Below are positions 37,703-50,121 of a stretch of DNA of 64,000 nt, piece by piece. This DNA is from Lenzites betulinus (Eukaryota; Basidiomycota; Agaricomycetes; Polyporales; Polyporaceae): contig JABYQU010000003.1 of NCBI GenBank assembly GCA_022264855.1, positions 186,001 to 250,000 on the forward strand, given 5' to 3'. The notes beneath the pieces are model-generated. The model was not told the origin of the DNA, searched no databases, and worked only from the letters and a program-made list of their open reading frames with translations. Numbering within the stretch: the first letter of the stretch is position 1; each line of letters starts with the position of its first letter. Both the position numbers and the translations under genes were made by a program.

Positions 37703-40700
37703 TCAACGCCTGGCCGACCCCCCAATCACGTCGTCCTCCAAGTCCATACCCCCATCAGAGCTCTCGTACGTCGAGAGCCTGCGGCGCCTGGGCCTGCGCA
37801 CCGGGATCGGCGGCAACCCGCTGGCATCCGCCTCTACCTCCGCCTCGATGGCGGCTTCCTGCACCGAGGTCCCGGAGAGGCTCGTGCCGCGGCCGTGATG
37901 GCCATACGCCTCGATGTCCAAGTCGGACTCGTCGCTGAGCTCCGTGGCGTTGACAGTCGACTCTTCCGCACCCTCCTCGAGCTCTTCCTCGAGCTCCGCC
38001 GCTGTGGCTGGGTGTGGGTTCGGCAGTTCGTTGACGGAGCGCGGGCGGGGACGTGGCTGGTCGAGGGTCTGGTCCGGAATCTACAGTTGAGGAATCGTGT
38101 GAGATGGCGTGCGACTATATAAGGTGCTGAAAGGCATATTACGCACGGGAAGTCGGACGATGTAGGCGAGCAACGTCGCTACCGCGGCCAGGATGAACAC
38201 CGCGCGGAGACTAAGTGCGTACGAATCGCGTGCTGCGCGTTGCAGGTCGGGTGGGAGATGCGCGACGAGGGTGGACGAGTGTCGAATCCGGTTGATGATC
38301 TGTAGGTTGAATTGCAGTGTAAGCAGTGCACACATAGTCAGCTGCAGGGCTAGGAAGATATCAGACGTACATCCTCAGCGTCTGGACCGTGAATGCGGCT
38401 GCGCAGCTCCGATGTGAGGATCGTTTGGAATAGCGCCGCGGAGATCGCTACACCGCCAACTTGACCTGTGGGGGCTCTGTGAATTTTGCGCCACATTGTG
38501 GTATTGCATGTACTCACCAATGCCTCGGAAGAGCTGACCAAAACCAGTCCCAACAGCCATGGCGTCGGCTACATGGAGAAATGACTGTTAGTAATCTGGA
38601 AGGCAAACCGAGGTGTAGCGATAAATTTACCAGGAATATGGGCGAGCAGCGCGACTACGTGAATTCGTTAATAACATGATCATAATTGGTGGATACGACG
38701 GGCGAAAACGCACTCAACATCGTCTGCAGCACCACTGCATTTCCGAAACCCATGGGAAGCTGTTGATAAGCCGAATGATGTGAGAGGAGCCATTCAAACA
38801 AAACAGTTCACAAAAGACGCACGATGCTCAGCCATTGCTGAATCGGGGGCGAGTCTTCTTTCATGAATGACAGCAGGACGGTGGCAACGAAAGGGAAGAG
38901 ACCGAAGATGAGGTTAAGTCTCCGGTACCGCCCCGTCCTGTGCATCATCCACCTAAGAGTACGAGATAAGCTCTCCAGAACTGCAATGAAATACCATAAA
39001 AAGGGAAATTACCCCGCAAAGAGGGAGCCACAAGACACAGAGATTCCGTTCGGGATCAGATGAGCACCTGGACAAGAACATATGCCCTCAGAATTATTGT
39101 CCCTTGAACCTAACTCTGCGGAACCCACCGGCCTCGCTGGCGCTGGTAAGCGCGACGGTCTGGAACCACGTCGGAAAGTTGTACATGACGGTAAAGTTGC
39201 AAGTTGCAACGAGGAAGTTGCTGACTCCGACGAGCACTGGGATTTTCTCGCGGAGAAGGAAGGGCGCAAGAATTGGCTCGGGGGCGACTCGTAATTCAAC
39301 GTATACAAACGTGAGCGCGAAGACGATCGCGAGCGTGAAGGGGACGTAGACTGTGGGCGAAGACCACTGGATTCACAAGGCAAACAAGGTTATTGTCGGC
39401 ACTCCGATACGGAGGAATGAGACGCACAGGATGTTCCTCGCTGAAGCGCATACTAAGCCACACAAGGATAGAGAGTACCTGGGGATGCGATGAGGGGGAA
39501 TGACATAGCAGCATGAGAGATTTTACGTACAGCGCTGAGGAGCGCCGCACTTCCGCCGTAGTCGATGCGTTTCAGAACCTCCTTCGTGCTCTTGCTTCGA
39601 CCCTATCATAACCGAGCAAAAATGAGTACAAAGACAGATGAGAAGGAACTTTGATGTACGTACCGGAGTCACATAGCGCAAGTTGATCGATGTCAGGACG
39701 AAGGAGACGAGGAAGACAGGGAGCTGTATGAGAAAAGCCCATCTCCATCCCAATCTAGCAGCAAGTAAGCTACCGTTCCGAGATCTAGGAGTGATACGAT
39801 GCTGACCGGTCGGCTATATATCCACCTAGAGGGCCTCCAAGACCCATACCGGCCTGCGTACATCGTCAAATTTTCCACCAGAAACTGGATGATATGGGGA
39901 CATACACTACTGAACACTGCAGCCACTCCCTGTGTCAAACCTCGGTTCTATAAAACAAACGTTGAGCCTTTAGACTATGCACGGAACGGGTTGGCCTTAC
40001 CCTTAAGCTATACATATCGCTCGTAATGATCCTGTTGTGACGTCTTGTCAGCTGTCGCCTTTTAAGGGAGCGCGGAACTTACGTCGCGGTCGTGAAAATT
40101 CCGCCTCCGCCGAGACCTCCGAGCTAGTGGACGTCGAGAATTATGGTTACTGGGGAAAAACAATTCGAGATGGACGCACAAATCTCGCAGCGATAAGTAG
40201 CTCCATGTTGGGCGAGACACCACAAGCAACGGTTCCGAGAGCGGCGAAGAATACAGCCAGCTGGTTAGCACCACGACGGCCCATGACGTTGCACAAACGA
40301 CCATAGAGAGGCGTGAACGTGCATGTTGCGAGCAGATAGCTATGCAGATATTCCAGTTAGGTAGGCTTCGCTAAGTGCAAGCTGCACATCGTATGCGTGA
40401 CGTACGCAGTACCCAGCCAACTGGCCTGATGTGCCTTGTTGAACTCGGAGGATATAGATGGAAGCACTCATTGCAAGAACTCTCAGATGACAGACAGCAC
40501 GATAGTTGGGTACACTGCTCACAAGTCGCAACCAGAGTTGCTAGCTCGACCATATTAGCAAATGCACAAGAGATAAGATGGTGTCTCCGACGCACTGTTC
40601 AAAGACTATCGCGCATAGTAAAACGGTATTTGAGCACAAAACAAAGCGATTCTGTTGGTGGACTGCTACATACGGACAGGAACGTAGCAGCCCAGATTCC

Positions 40701-40835
40701 AGCCAGTATACCATAGCGTGTGCGTCTTGGTATTTCCATCGGGCCAACTCGGCTCAGCCTCTTTGGGACCACCGATTTCGGAGAAACCGGCCGAGCGAGA
40801 AGCGGATCGCGCTCTGAAGCTACTAACGCCGACAT
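37703..40835 (-). CDS. DHA2-type major facilitator transporter
   Basis: A multi-exon gene (at least 12 short exons) running from MSALVASERDPLLARPVSP at 40835 to a stop at 37703. Spliced blocks are typical of the 14-helix drug:H+ antiporter-2 group and its vacuolar basic amino acid relatives (Vba/Fnx type): FLSSLNTTLVATLLPSISSE, KAHQASWLGTAYLLATCTFT, PLYGRLCNVMGRRGANQLAV, FFAALGTVACGVSPNMELLI, and antiporter motif C in AGMGLGGPLGGYIADR followed by FGWRWAFLIQLPVFL. The N-terminus has a dileucine-like RDPLLARP, seen in vacuolar transporters. The last exon encodes a ~130-residue acidic cytosolic tail with RRPRRRRLSTYESSDGG. One helix exon near the N-terminus is only 10 nt (TCTTTGAACA). Substrate unknown: drug efflux or vacuolar amino acid import are both possible. 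It converges on cyclase copy 2. Confidence 0.9.
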
Positions 40836-42846
40836 ATTGACACTGTGGTCGAAACGTTGAAGGACAGTGGTATTGGAACCAAAGGAGTGATGGGTCTTCG
40901 ACGAAGGTCTTCTTCAGAATGGCACAAAGCCGAAATTCCTGTCCTACCGCGTATCCGAGTAGGAGAAAATCTGACAAGGAACAGACTGACCAAAGAGTGA
41001 GCATCCTGTGGCACGAGACGTCAATATGATGAGAGCATACCTCAGACGCGGATTAGCGAGAACACTCTCGTCTTAACTGGACTTGATCAGTCAGTTAAGT
41101 GCGGGCTGACAACCCGAAGAGAGCTCGTCGTCGTCGCGGTCGTCGTGGTTGAAGGAAGAGAAGGGATCGTTCGTCGCGTCATGCTCCCGTACGTTATTTT
41201 GGGACTGCCGCCCCTGCCGTCCACTGCAATCAGAGCGGGCTCAGCGCCTATGTGCGCCCTGTTATGCCACGTGGGTCCCGCCAACGCCGGACGCCATGCT
41301 ATACGACCTTTGAAGTTTCTTTATTCTTCAGCAACTCTAGTACTTACTTACTACTCATTCGACACTCGTAGGCTTGCATGTGGCTTAGGTATGGATATCA
41401 TCAACCCCCGAACACTGAGTTAGCACTCGATTCGATGATGGCATATCGATCATTCCGTTGCGACTATATATGTTCTTTCTACGCGCTGGCCCTGCCCCGA
41501 GCTCGTAAGTCATTGATCCTCTCCATATCTAGTGATGGTTGACATACACTTTGCTGACGTCCCCCAGGGTTTTTGAAGTCAATACGTGGATGTTTTTGGG
41601 ACATTCGAGTGCTGTGCACAAAGTTATAGCGGCTCAATGCTACAGCTACATCCTCTCTCGTTAGCAGTAAACTCTCAAAGGTGACCTATCATTATACCGA
41701 CGCCCATACTCTGTTAACCGTGGACTTCAACGGTTTCTTGATAGCGATGACACGAAAGCATCGGCAATCTACAAAGTGACATGCGTGCACTGAATTTTTC
41801 GTCTGTCTGCGTTGGTATCCGTGTATCCGCGTATTCTGCCATATGATTCCCACCCTCCAGAGCGACCTAGCTTCTGGGCCTACAATGGGCTGCAGCAGCA
41901 CTGCTCGCGTTTCCTCGGACGTGCGTGTTCATGTGGATTTCCCATGATCATGGATAGTGCTATAGCGCATATGGGATGTAGGTTCTAGATTGGAGTTTGG
42001 TTGGAGGCGCGTCGTCGTTAAACTACTACCCCCTGGTTGTAAAGGGCCTCCACCTCCGAATTATCCTCATCCTCTGGCTGACCTGATCATCACAGATAAC
42101 ATATTTGACAGTGATAAACTGTCGCGGCCACTCGTGGAGCCCCCTTTAACCCGACTCGCTCACGAGTCATCAGGTAAGCCCTGAACATACGTTCAGTCAA
42201 ACCTGGTGATGTAGACTAAGACATTGACAAGTCACCGCCCAGGGTCGTCTCCATACCGGCATGTTCGCGCCCGGAGTACTGAAACTAGCTCGAACTTCAA
42301 GTCCAACACAGCGCTTGCACAGCCTCTTCCTCAAGGTCCAAAAGCAGAGCTACTTATGACCTGGTGAATGCCAAACAGGCCGCTAGCCGTCGAGTCAGTA
42401 AGAACAGACTATGCAGCAACTAGCCCTAGCTAATTTAAATCGAAAGGTGCGCCTCCCAGAGTCCCCCTGTGGGTTGTTCGGTGATGCGAACTTGTTCCTG
42501 CGCCATCTCCTTCATCTCTGGCGACCATCACCCTCATCGCCCTCCATCTCCTGGAGCACTTGCCTCCGGCCCCGAGACACATTCCGGGACGCGCCTCAGC
42601 GGATGAGTGCATGTGCGCACGCGCCCGGAGGCGTGTAGTTCCGCGCTCAGTCGGACTCGCGCCAAGTCCCGTCCGTGCTCGGCGCCGCGCCCATCGGTGG
42701 AGCTGTTTCGTGATGCATTCTCCTCCCGCGCTCCCTCAGGCCCCTGCACCATTCCAAACATCCCGGGGTTCGCTTGGGACCCTGGAGTCTCAGACATGGA
42801 CTGGAGACCGCCGGCCACGTGGTGCGCACGCACACAGCAAGCTCTC
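40836..42846. other. 2-kb intergenic region
   Basis: DHA2 promoter at the left. At 41481-41676 a short spliced frame (ATG TTC TTT..., donor GTAAGT, acceptor CCCAG) would encode only 44 aa. At 41990-42176 an open stretch reading PPPPNYPHPLADLIITDNIF ends at a perfect GTAAGC donor and could be an exon remnant. Neither can be assigned to a gene. Confidence 0.4.
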
Positions 42847-42852
42847 TATAAA
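42847..42852 (+). promoter_or_regulatory. TATA box before the 66-aa ORF
   Basis: TATAAA in CTCTCTATAAACCTC, 75 bp before ATG 42927. Confidence 0.5.
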
Positions 42853-42926
42853 CCTCAAAACCCTTCCCGCGCAGCGTGTAGCAGGGTACACAGTACTTGC
42901 GTACTCTTCTCGCCTACGCATACACG

Positions 42927-43127
42927 ATGTCTTTCACTTCCTCCCACTCCCACTCCTACTCCAGCCGCGGGTCACCTAACGCGTTCTCCCTCTTCGCCTC
43001 CGCCCAATCCCCCCGCGAGACCTACCAGATATACGAGGATGCGCGACAGGTGCTGTGCTCCGGCGACGGGCGGACTGGTGCGCGGACGACAAAGAAGTCC
43101 GTCCTGAAGAGGATCTTCGGGCTATGA
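42927..43127 (+). CDS. Small 66-aa protein of unknown function
   Basis: A single-exon frame of 66 codons that follows a well-placed TATA box. It starts MSFTSSHSHSYSSRGSPNAF, continues SLFASAQSPRETYQIYEDAR and ends TTKKSVLKRIFGL. The N-half is Ser-rich and disordered; YQIYEDARQVL may be helical, and the end is basic and amphipathic. No signal peptide or membrane span. I do not recognise a family. The TATA box, leader and compact frame favour a real, possibly highly expressed gene; the short length keeps this uncertain. Confidence 0.5.
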   Translation: MSFTSSHSHSYSSRGSPNAFSLFASAQSPRETYQIYEDARQVLCSGDGRTGARTTKKSVLKRIFGL

Positions 43128-43925
43128 GCGGGGACCCATATCCTCGTGGATCATGGTTCGAGATTCCAAAGCGCCTCTTTACCCATCCCAGCCACCCGCC
43201 GCCGACGCCCATTGCCTCCACACACAAACACCACTACAACCCTTCATCGCCCGAGGATATCCTATCCCCCATACCGCTTTACGATCTCGCGCAGCCCCGC
43301 GCGACAGAGTTCTACCGCGCGATCTCCTTCGACGACGTCCCCGTCGTATCCCAGGAGCCGCGATGCGCCGATGCACTCCCTGAATCGCCGCATCCTCCGA
43401 GCCGCCCTATGCTCTTCCACTCCCCGCACACCTGGTCTCCTCACTATTATTATATGCATATGCCCCGGCCTCCCTACTTTATTCACAACGCTATTCCCTC
43501 CTCCCTTTCCGTCTTCGCATTCGTCCGAGCTTTCCAGATTACTGTCGACCACATCTTGACTACTCCGCTCCCTACCTTGATACACATAATTTACGAAGAC
43601 GCACCAAGAGAGCGATGAACGGACCTCATAGTAGACTACATTGTAAACTACCGGGCTCTTAGCCGTAGGATCCCATTTGTATCAACTTGCTGCACATCCG
43701 AGAACGTATTAATCTATTGTTTAATGGCTTCCGACTACGTTTGACGATGCGACCTAGTTCATATCATGATTGTCGGGCAAACTGTGGAGATTGAAGTTGC
43801 AGCAAATGTAACTCTCTCACGACCGTGATGGCGCTGAAGTTCGCGACTACCATAATGATGCTCTCCTCTGACCATTCAACAACGTCCGTAGTGCATGCCT
43901 CGACGCACTACCTGATGAGACTGTA
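43128..43925. other. Intergenic, 3' side of the 66-aa ORF
   Basis: An overlapping plus frame from an ATG at 43121 stays open to 43618 (165 codons), but the translation is Pro/His/Ser-rich and the stretch is more likely the 3' untranslated region. The rest, up to the PP2C start, is AT-richer and empty. Confidence 0.45.
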
Positions 43926-45631
43926 ATGATGCTGAAATCCGCTGTGAGTGGTCTCCGTGGTTTTACTACTGGGCGGCCCTACGCCGCCCGGCTGCACACA
44001 ACATCCCCTTTTCGACGCGCCGTCCACACTAATTCTCGCGGAAGCTCCGAAGGCCAACATACGCCTCTAGCACATCGGTCTCGCTCGCTACTTGTTGCAG
44101 GATGCGCTTTGCTTGGGCTATGGACCGCGACAGGCTATGTGTACTTGAACCGCTCGTCGATTGTTTACCTCGACAGCGAGGACACAAAGCTAGGAATTAA
44201 ACGCACTTCCAGCTCTTCCGAGGGCGAATCTACTGTAGTAGCGGAGCAGTCTTCCGTGGACCAAGGACTACGTCGTGAAGAGGCGACGCGTCTTCCACCT
44301 CCCGGTTGTGGCGTTTCTCGCTACGATACTGTACGACTCGCCAGGTAAGCTGAATGACTGACGCAGTCCTATGTGCTGTTTGTGACGCTTTGTTGCAGTA
44401 ATAACCCAGTGGAAGATCAACACTCAGAGGCCATTCTGCCAACCCCTTCGGGATATTGGTCTTTCTTCGGCTTGTACGACGGCCACAGTGGTCCAGAAAC
44501 CGGTATTTGGCTCGCCGACAACCTCATACCCGCTGTCGCTGGTGCGCTTGCCGATTTGTACTCAAGGTCTGCAGCGACTTCGGATCCAGAGCCTCCCGTC
44601 CCCGCCGAGTCCGACATTGAACGCACTATCAAGGACACGTTCAATCGCCTGGATGACGATCTCGTCAATGCTCCCCTCGAAACCATCTTCGCGTCGAACT
44701 CCAAGTATATCGCGTCGACTCTACTTACTCCCGCCTACGCTGGTTCCTGCGCGCTGCTCTCGTTCTACGACTCTCATTCTGGCCTTCTCCATACCGCTAT
44801 CACTGGCGATTCGCGGGCATTGCTCGGTCGCCCAACATACGACGAGTCTGGCAATCCCACCGGCAACTACGAAGTGCACGTCCTCACTGCTGACCAGAAC
44901 GGCTGGAATCCGCTCGAACGCGAACGCATCGAGGCCGCGCACCCAGGCGAAGATATAGTGCATAACGGTCGTGTGGCGGGCATAGGCGTCTCGCGCGCAT
45001 TCGGGGACGCGCGATTCAAGTGGTCGCTCGACGTGCAGCGCCGGCTCCAACGCGAATACCTCGGCCGATCGATCTACGCGGCCGTGAAGACACCACCGTA
45101 CCTCACCGCAGAGCCCGTCGTGACCTCCATCGCCATCCGGCCGGGCGACTTCCTCATCCTCGGCTCGGACGGGCTGTGGGAGTGCCTCACGAACGAGGAG
45201 GCGGTCGGGCTCGTCGGGCACTGGAAGAACTTGCGCAGCGGTATGCGCAGTGTCGGCGGTCGGGATCCTGCTGCCAATAGCGGAGTTGTACTGCGCTCGC
45301 CCGAGTTGCCCGTGCAGAGGCCGGACGCGGGGGACGGCGATGGGGACGAGAAAGACACAGTGCGCTACCGCCAATGGGGTGCGAAGAAGTGCTTCGTCAG
45401 CGGCGACGCCAACGCAGCGACGCATCTGCTGAGGAATGCGTTAGGAGGCGCAGATGTGGACCTCACTGCGGCACTTTTGAGCTTGAGAGGGACGCGCTCG
45501 AGGACGTACCGGTGCGCACGTTTTGCATATCCTGAACATTGGGCTCGGAGTGGCTAATCTTGGCTCGCAGAGATGATATCACGATCTCGGTCGTGTTCTT
45601 CGACGAACAGGATCGTCGGACATCTGCTTGA
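43926..45631 (+). CDS. Mitochondrial-type PP2C protein phosphatase
   Basis: Three exons (43926-44344, 44399-45511, 45571-45631) give 530 aa. PP2C enzymes are Mn/Mg-dependent Ser/Thr phosphatases. The N-terminus is a typical mitochondrial presequence, rich in Arg, Ser and Thr and without acids (MMLKSAVSGLRGFTTGRPYA, then FRRAVHTNSRG), followed by one membrane segment SLLVAGCALLGLWTATGYVY. Metal-binding landmarks follow: NPVEDQHSEA, FFGLYDGHSGPETG, AITGDSRALLG, GVSRAFGDARFKW, LILGSDGLWECL and the C-terminal RDDITISVVFFDEQD, completed only by the last 61-nt exon. The arrangement resembles yeast Ptc5, the mitochondrial pyruvate dehydrogenase phosphatase; inner-membrane or intermembrane-space placement is inferred. 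An insertion of ~80 residues between GSDGLWECL and the end is low-complexity in part. Confidence 0.93.
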
Positions 45632-45855
45632 GGTAGAGCGGAGTGACGGAGTTGGAGGTCAAGGCCGCCGAGGCAGGTGTGCACATCGGTATGTATTCTC
45701 GCGGAATCTCGAATGATTCTGTGCATTGACGCATTGACGCATTGCAGCATAGCGCTCTGCATCGGGGAAATGTAGGACAAAGGGCGCCCCGTAGCTTCCT
45801 CCTTGATATCACTGCTGTAGCCGACGAAACCCAGCTAACCGGACGTGCCTCGGAA

Positions 45856-46084
45856 TCAAGAGTCGGCTAGAGTCGGCCGGTCCCGTCCATATGCGCTGGC
45901 GTTCTCTTCATAGCCGTCGGCACTCACCAGGGGCTTTTGGGGAGGATTCGTCTGGGGTTTCCGGCTCACCCTCTTTGCCGCATTCCACGCATATGAGAAA
46001 GTCTTACACGGGGTTTTTAACGTGCTTCTCACCGAGGTCAGCTGGTTCAGGCCTGGGCTCGTGCGCCTCAACATCGCTAGCCAT
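45856..46084 (-). CDS. Possible 56-aa spliced small protein
   Basis: Two candidate exons, 46084-46010 and 45951-45856, joined by a 58-nt intron with donor GTGTAA and acceptor CCCCAG, would encode 56 residues beginning MASDVEAHEPRPEPADLGEK and ending GRDRPTLADS. Without splicing, the frame meets TAA after 26 codons. The product is hydrophilic and has no CaaX end, so it is not a mating pheromone precursor. The donor is weak. It lies tail-to-tail with the PP2C gene, 224 bp away. It may be a real small gene, a remnant or chance. Confidence 0.3.
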
Positions 46085-48327
46085 GGCAATCAGAGAAGGT
46101 AATATGAACGCGTGCTGTTCCTCCTGCCCCGTCGGTACCGCAAAGTTGGTGGTGCCGGAAAGTGGTCCTGGGTATCTAATCAGTACACTTTGGGGTTGAC
46201 GGTAGACGGGACTCCGACAGAAACACTACTTCCCCCAACTGGGATGTTGCAAATTCCTCTCATTGGTAAGTCGTTTGTTTGTTCGTCGTCTCTTGGGATC
46301 GCTGAGCCTTCTACTGACCTCGGGGCCCGACCGTATAGGGACGATGGGGCCCACTGCTGCTGCGCTGCCGTCGTGCTGAGTGAACCGCCGTCCCTAGAAC
46401 AGATACATACATAGCATCCAGTGCGAACATATCCCCAAGCTGGGTGAGTCAACGCACAACTGCTCTCTGAACACGTCCAGGGGACACATATTTCCGCCGG
46501 TAAATAAAATCGAACTCGGGCAGCTTCGCATACCCGCGACCCGCGCGCACCTTCATCGATCTTATGCGTAGCATATCACCCCGACGTATTGGAGCGCCCC
46601 ACTCTTCCTGTCTTCTGCAAGTCACCCTGGGAGTGCATCGCCCGAAGGGGCGGGAGCGAACCGCCGGGTAGATGTGCAACGGGCGCCCGTGACAGCCTGC
46701 CTTGTGGAGGTTTCGTAGGATGGCTTCTGCGCATTGATTGAGCGGAGTCAGACGGACGCCTTCCGGCGGTCTCTGCGTATGTCAACTGGCCTGCCCACCT
46801 CAGCAGACCGTCGGTGTGGGGATGACATGCTCGTGGGCGGGCCGCCTGTCGCTCCCCTGACGGTGTGTGTTTGGTGCCTTGCGGTGTGTGCTCGTTCTGC
46901 CGAGGCTTTTACAAGCACGGCGGCCTATTTGTGGTGAGTGGCCTGTGGACTTTCCAGCATTGACTTACTTGAGACTGACATGTTGCGCCTTGTACCTAGA
47001 TACATTTCTGTACATGCACCCTCGCTCCGAACGACGGCTCGCACGCGGGAGCAGTCAATTATGAGATTGCGCTCTGCCGAGTAATTAGTGCGCTCGGACT
47101 ACTCAACGGTGTTGCCTCGGACCGACCGAAATGACAGGGAGGACTCACAGGGTCAAGTTCACCGTCGGCCGGTCGGTGTTACGACGGTCGGGGGAGTTCA
47201 AGTTGCTGGCTCTGCGTCACGACTTCTCCAATTCATGCAATTCCCAGACTAGACAGAAGCTGCGGCGCGCATACCTGCCACTGATGGCGGTGAGTATACA
47301 CCCCCAACCTACAATGCCGTCATGGAAGCCCTCAGTGCTCACCTTGAACTCCTAGTCTGAAAGCTAGCCGAAGTCTAGAAGCGTCTGCCGGCGTTGAGAA
47401 AAACCTTCCCCGGCGTGCAGGCGTACGTGATGCTCCGCCAGGCACGGCCGGAACGTTGATATGCTCTTACGCGCGGCCCCTCCCCAAACGAGCTGACAGT
47501 CCGGTAAACCTCTTTGCACCTTCTGCCGTTGCGAGATGGTCGTGGCTCATACCAGGTTAAGGTATATGGCGGTCACGTAACGAGTGGCCCAACTAAGCGA
47601 CCTTCCCTAGCGCCTGACCTAGAAGCGCGGCTGCTGACCGTGTTATTCCCATGCGAAGGTACAGGACCGCAAGGCCTGAGCCTTGCCCTCAGCAACTTGC
47701 GGTTCGGTATCGCCCTGAGCCGTTCGTAAGGACTACACGTCAGTGGATAGCACCCACAAATCAGAGAGCTGACCATATGATGCATTGTTAGCACAGCCCA
47801 CAGCGTTGGACCATGTTCAGGACCTGGCATCACGTACAATATTCCAGGAACGCGCACCACGCAGACGGAAGAAGCTTAATGGACTTTGCCGCACGAGCCA
47901 GTCCTACAGGGGCCGACCGCCTGCCGAAGCCAGCGCAATTCTCAGATTCTGCCGCCTCCCCTCAAATGAATGCACCCCGCATCCCGTGCGCCAGCCAGGC
48001 TAACATGTCAGATCTTCCCGGACAGTCGCGCGCGCACGAACTCCGCCCCGCAGGCATAACTACGGTCCCAAGCCCCCGGGAGACCTCATTTTTAGCTCCG
48101 CCATTCCCGCGGCCGCGCTCATATAGTGCTCTCCGCGCGCGAGGGTGCGCGGCTTTTCCTCCGTGCCTTCCGTCGCGCATCGCTCCTTCCCCACAACGGA
48201 TCGCGTTTCGCGCGCCGTCTACTTGTCGCTGCGTCTTCGACGCGCGGGCGCACGCACACTCCCTGGCGACACTGCGCACCCCTTGCTGGACCTGGACAAC
48301 CCCCGCGGCGCACACTGATCTCGAACG
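46085..48327. other. 2.2-kb intergenic region
   Basis: No gene is supported. Short frames at 46112-46414 and 47131-47355 have no splice or domain support; 47813-48403 overlaps the DUF6534 start in another frame. A TATATAG-like box at 48119-48123 may serve the DUF6534 gene. Confidence 0.45.
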
Positions 48328-50121
48328 ATGCCGCTCTCGCTTGCTGGCCTGGAGGCGCATCCCGGGCGGTACCTCGGGCCCATGCTCGTCAGCCTCACAC
48401 TAGAGGCGATCCAGGCGGGGATCATCATCAACCAGTCGCTCACGTTCTGGGAACGCGCGGAGCGCGAGAGGAACATCGTGCGCTTACTCGTGTCGCTCGT
48501 GACCATCGTCGCATTGTGAGTGTACCTTGGGCTATGGGGAGCGCGGCGTCTCAGCGCGCGCCGCTGCGTGTGGCAGCTTTCAGACAAGCCTACGCTTTTA
48601 TGCGGCGTGGCGGGTGTTCGTGATCGACTTCGGGGACTGGGTGAGTGCTGCATCGTCCACCGTAGGTTACAGCGTTCCATTGACCTGTTCGTAGATCGCC
48701 AGCGTGCTCTTCATATGGGCAGACAAGATGCAATCGACCACAGTAAGTACTAAGGGAGCGACGCATTAGGAAGCATAACTGAAAAGACCTCAGACAGTTC
48801 TCATGGCGACTCCTGTACAAGGATTCCTCATCTGGCGGTGTTGGACTGTGCGTGATCACGTACTGCGTTCTGCCATCATATATCCGACTCAACTCCGGCA
48901 CGTGTAGCTGTTCAACCGAAATTACATGGTCCTTGTATGTCTCCTTCCCGTTTGAGAGTTGTATTTTTATTAAAGTTGATGCCCCGACTCTTACAGGTGA
49001 CGCTTGCGACGTTGTTGTTGGCACAGCTGGTTGCGAGTATTGTCGTGACGGTGCAGACGTTCCAAGTACACTTCGGTGTCGTACCTCAAGCGGAGGTCGA
49101 AGCGGGCCCTCTTCCAAAAGTTCCCGTACGTATTATAGCCTTGTATTCTCGAGCCTTGGCTGACACACATATGATACAGATCAGCCCAACATGTAAGCAC
49201 TTCGTAGCATGATGTATGGAGATATGCCGCTGACAATAATTGTGAACGCAGTCGTGCTCAGTCTTACATGCTCGGCAGGTTAGTGATTGTCCCTTGCTAC
49301 ACATATGGAGACGGCTTCATTCATGTTCGTACAGTGCTCGATATGCTAGTCACGGGCATCTGTAAGTACTACTTCTGCATCTTGAAGCTATGTACCCTTA
49401 ATGCGCCGCTACAGTGCTTACATTCCTTGCACGCTCAAAACAAAGTGTCACGTCGTCAAGATTCCGCAGGGTACGTGATGGATGATGCAACCCCCCTCAA
49501 AGTTAGCTTATACGCGACATAGATCCTAAAACGTTTAACTGTGTTAATTTGGGAAGCTGCCCTCCCACCCTGCATATGCGCTATCCTGACCGTTCTCACC
49601 TACCTCACCTTGGTATGCGCCATGATGCCACGGCTGTCTGCATACCTCTAACAACCGACCACGACCTGGCCCAGGTTGACAAGAATTACTGGGACCTGAC
49701 GTTCCAGGCGATTCTGGGCAAGCTATACGTGATCTCCCTCTTCGTCACGCTGTACGCGCCTCCTTCTTCACGTCCGCCGCGAGCTTATTATTGACCGTGT
49801 TCTCGACCCCCCTCTTACGTATAGCAACGGTCGCGCAGACCTGCAGGACGGGCCCGTCCCGGGCTTCTCGACGAACCGGATCTCAGACTTCGTCCCCTGG
49901 AGCCTGAGCACGCCGATCCGCGTGGACGTGCGCACCTTTCCCACCCCGCTGCCCCCGCGGTGAGCCCGCCGCGCGCTCACATGCCCGCTTTTCCGCTGCA
50001 GATTCCCACCGACCTGGAGCGCGGGCGGATGTCGTCGCGGAATACCCAGGACGACTCCAGCGCCGTGGATACGCCGACCGATCCCACCCGGTCGGCAGCC
50101 GGCGCTGGGAAGGCGAGCTGA
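48328..50121 (+). CDS. DUF6534 multi-pass membrane protein
   Basis: About 13 short exons, starting MPLSLAGLEAHPGRYLGPML at 48328 (first exon to 48515) and ending GAGKAS at 50121, give roughly 370 aa. The pattern fits DUF6534, a family abundant in mushrooms, with about seven membrane helices and unknown function, loosely receptor-like. Spliced helices include MLVSLTLEAIQAGIIINQSL, FFQTSLRFYAAWRVFVIDFG, VLMATPVQGFLIWRCWTVLF, VTLATLLLAQLVASIVVTVQ, LTVLIWEAALPPCICAILTV, and AILGKLYVISLFVTLNGRAD, the last giving the family's L-N-x-R motif before a polar cytosolic tail rich in S, T and P. Introns are 50-90 nt, mostly GTAAG/GTATG/GTACG donors. The tail exon starts after donor GTGAGC near 49963. Ligand or transport role unknown. 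Confidence 0.9.

Noticed and set aside
43121..43618. Plus-strand 165-codon frame after the 66-aa ORF
   Set aside because: Starts inside the preceding coding sequence; Pro/His-rich with no domain. More likely 3' untranslated sequence.
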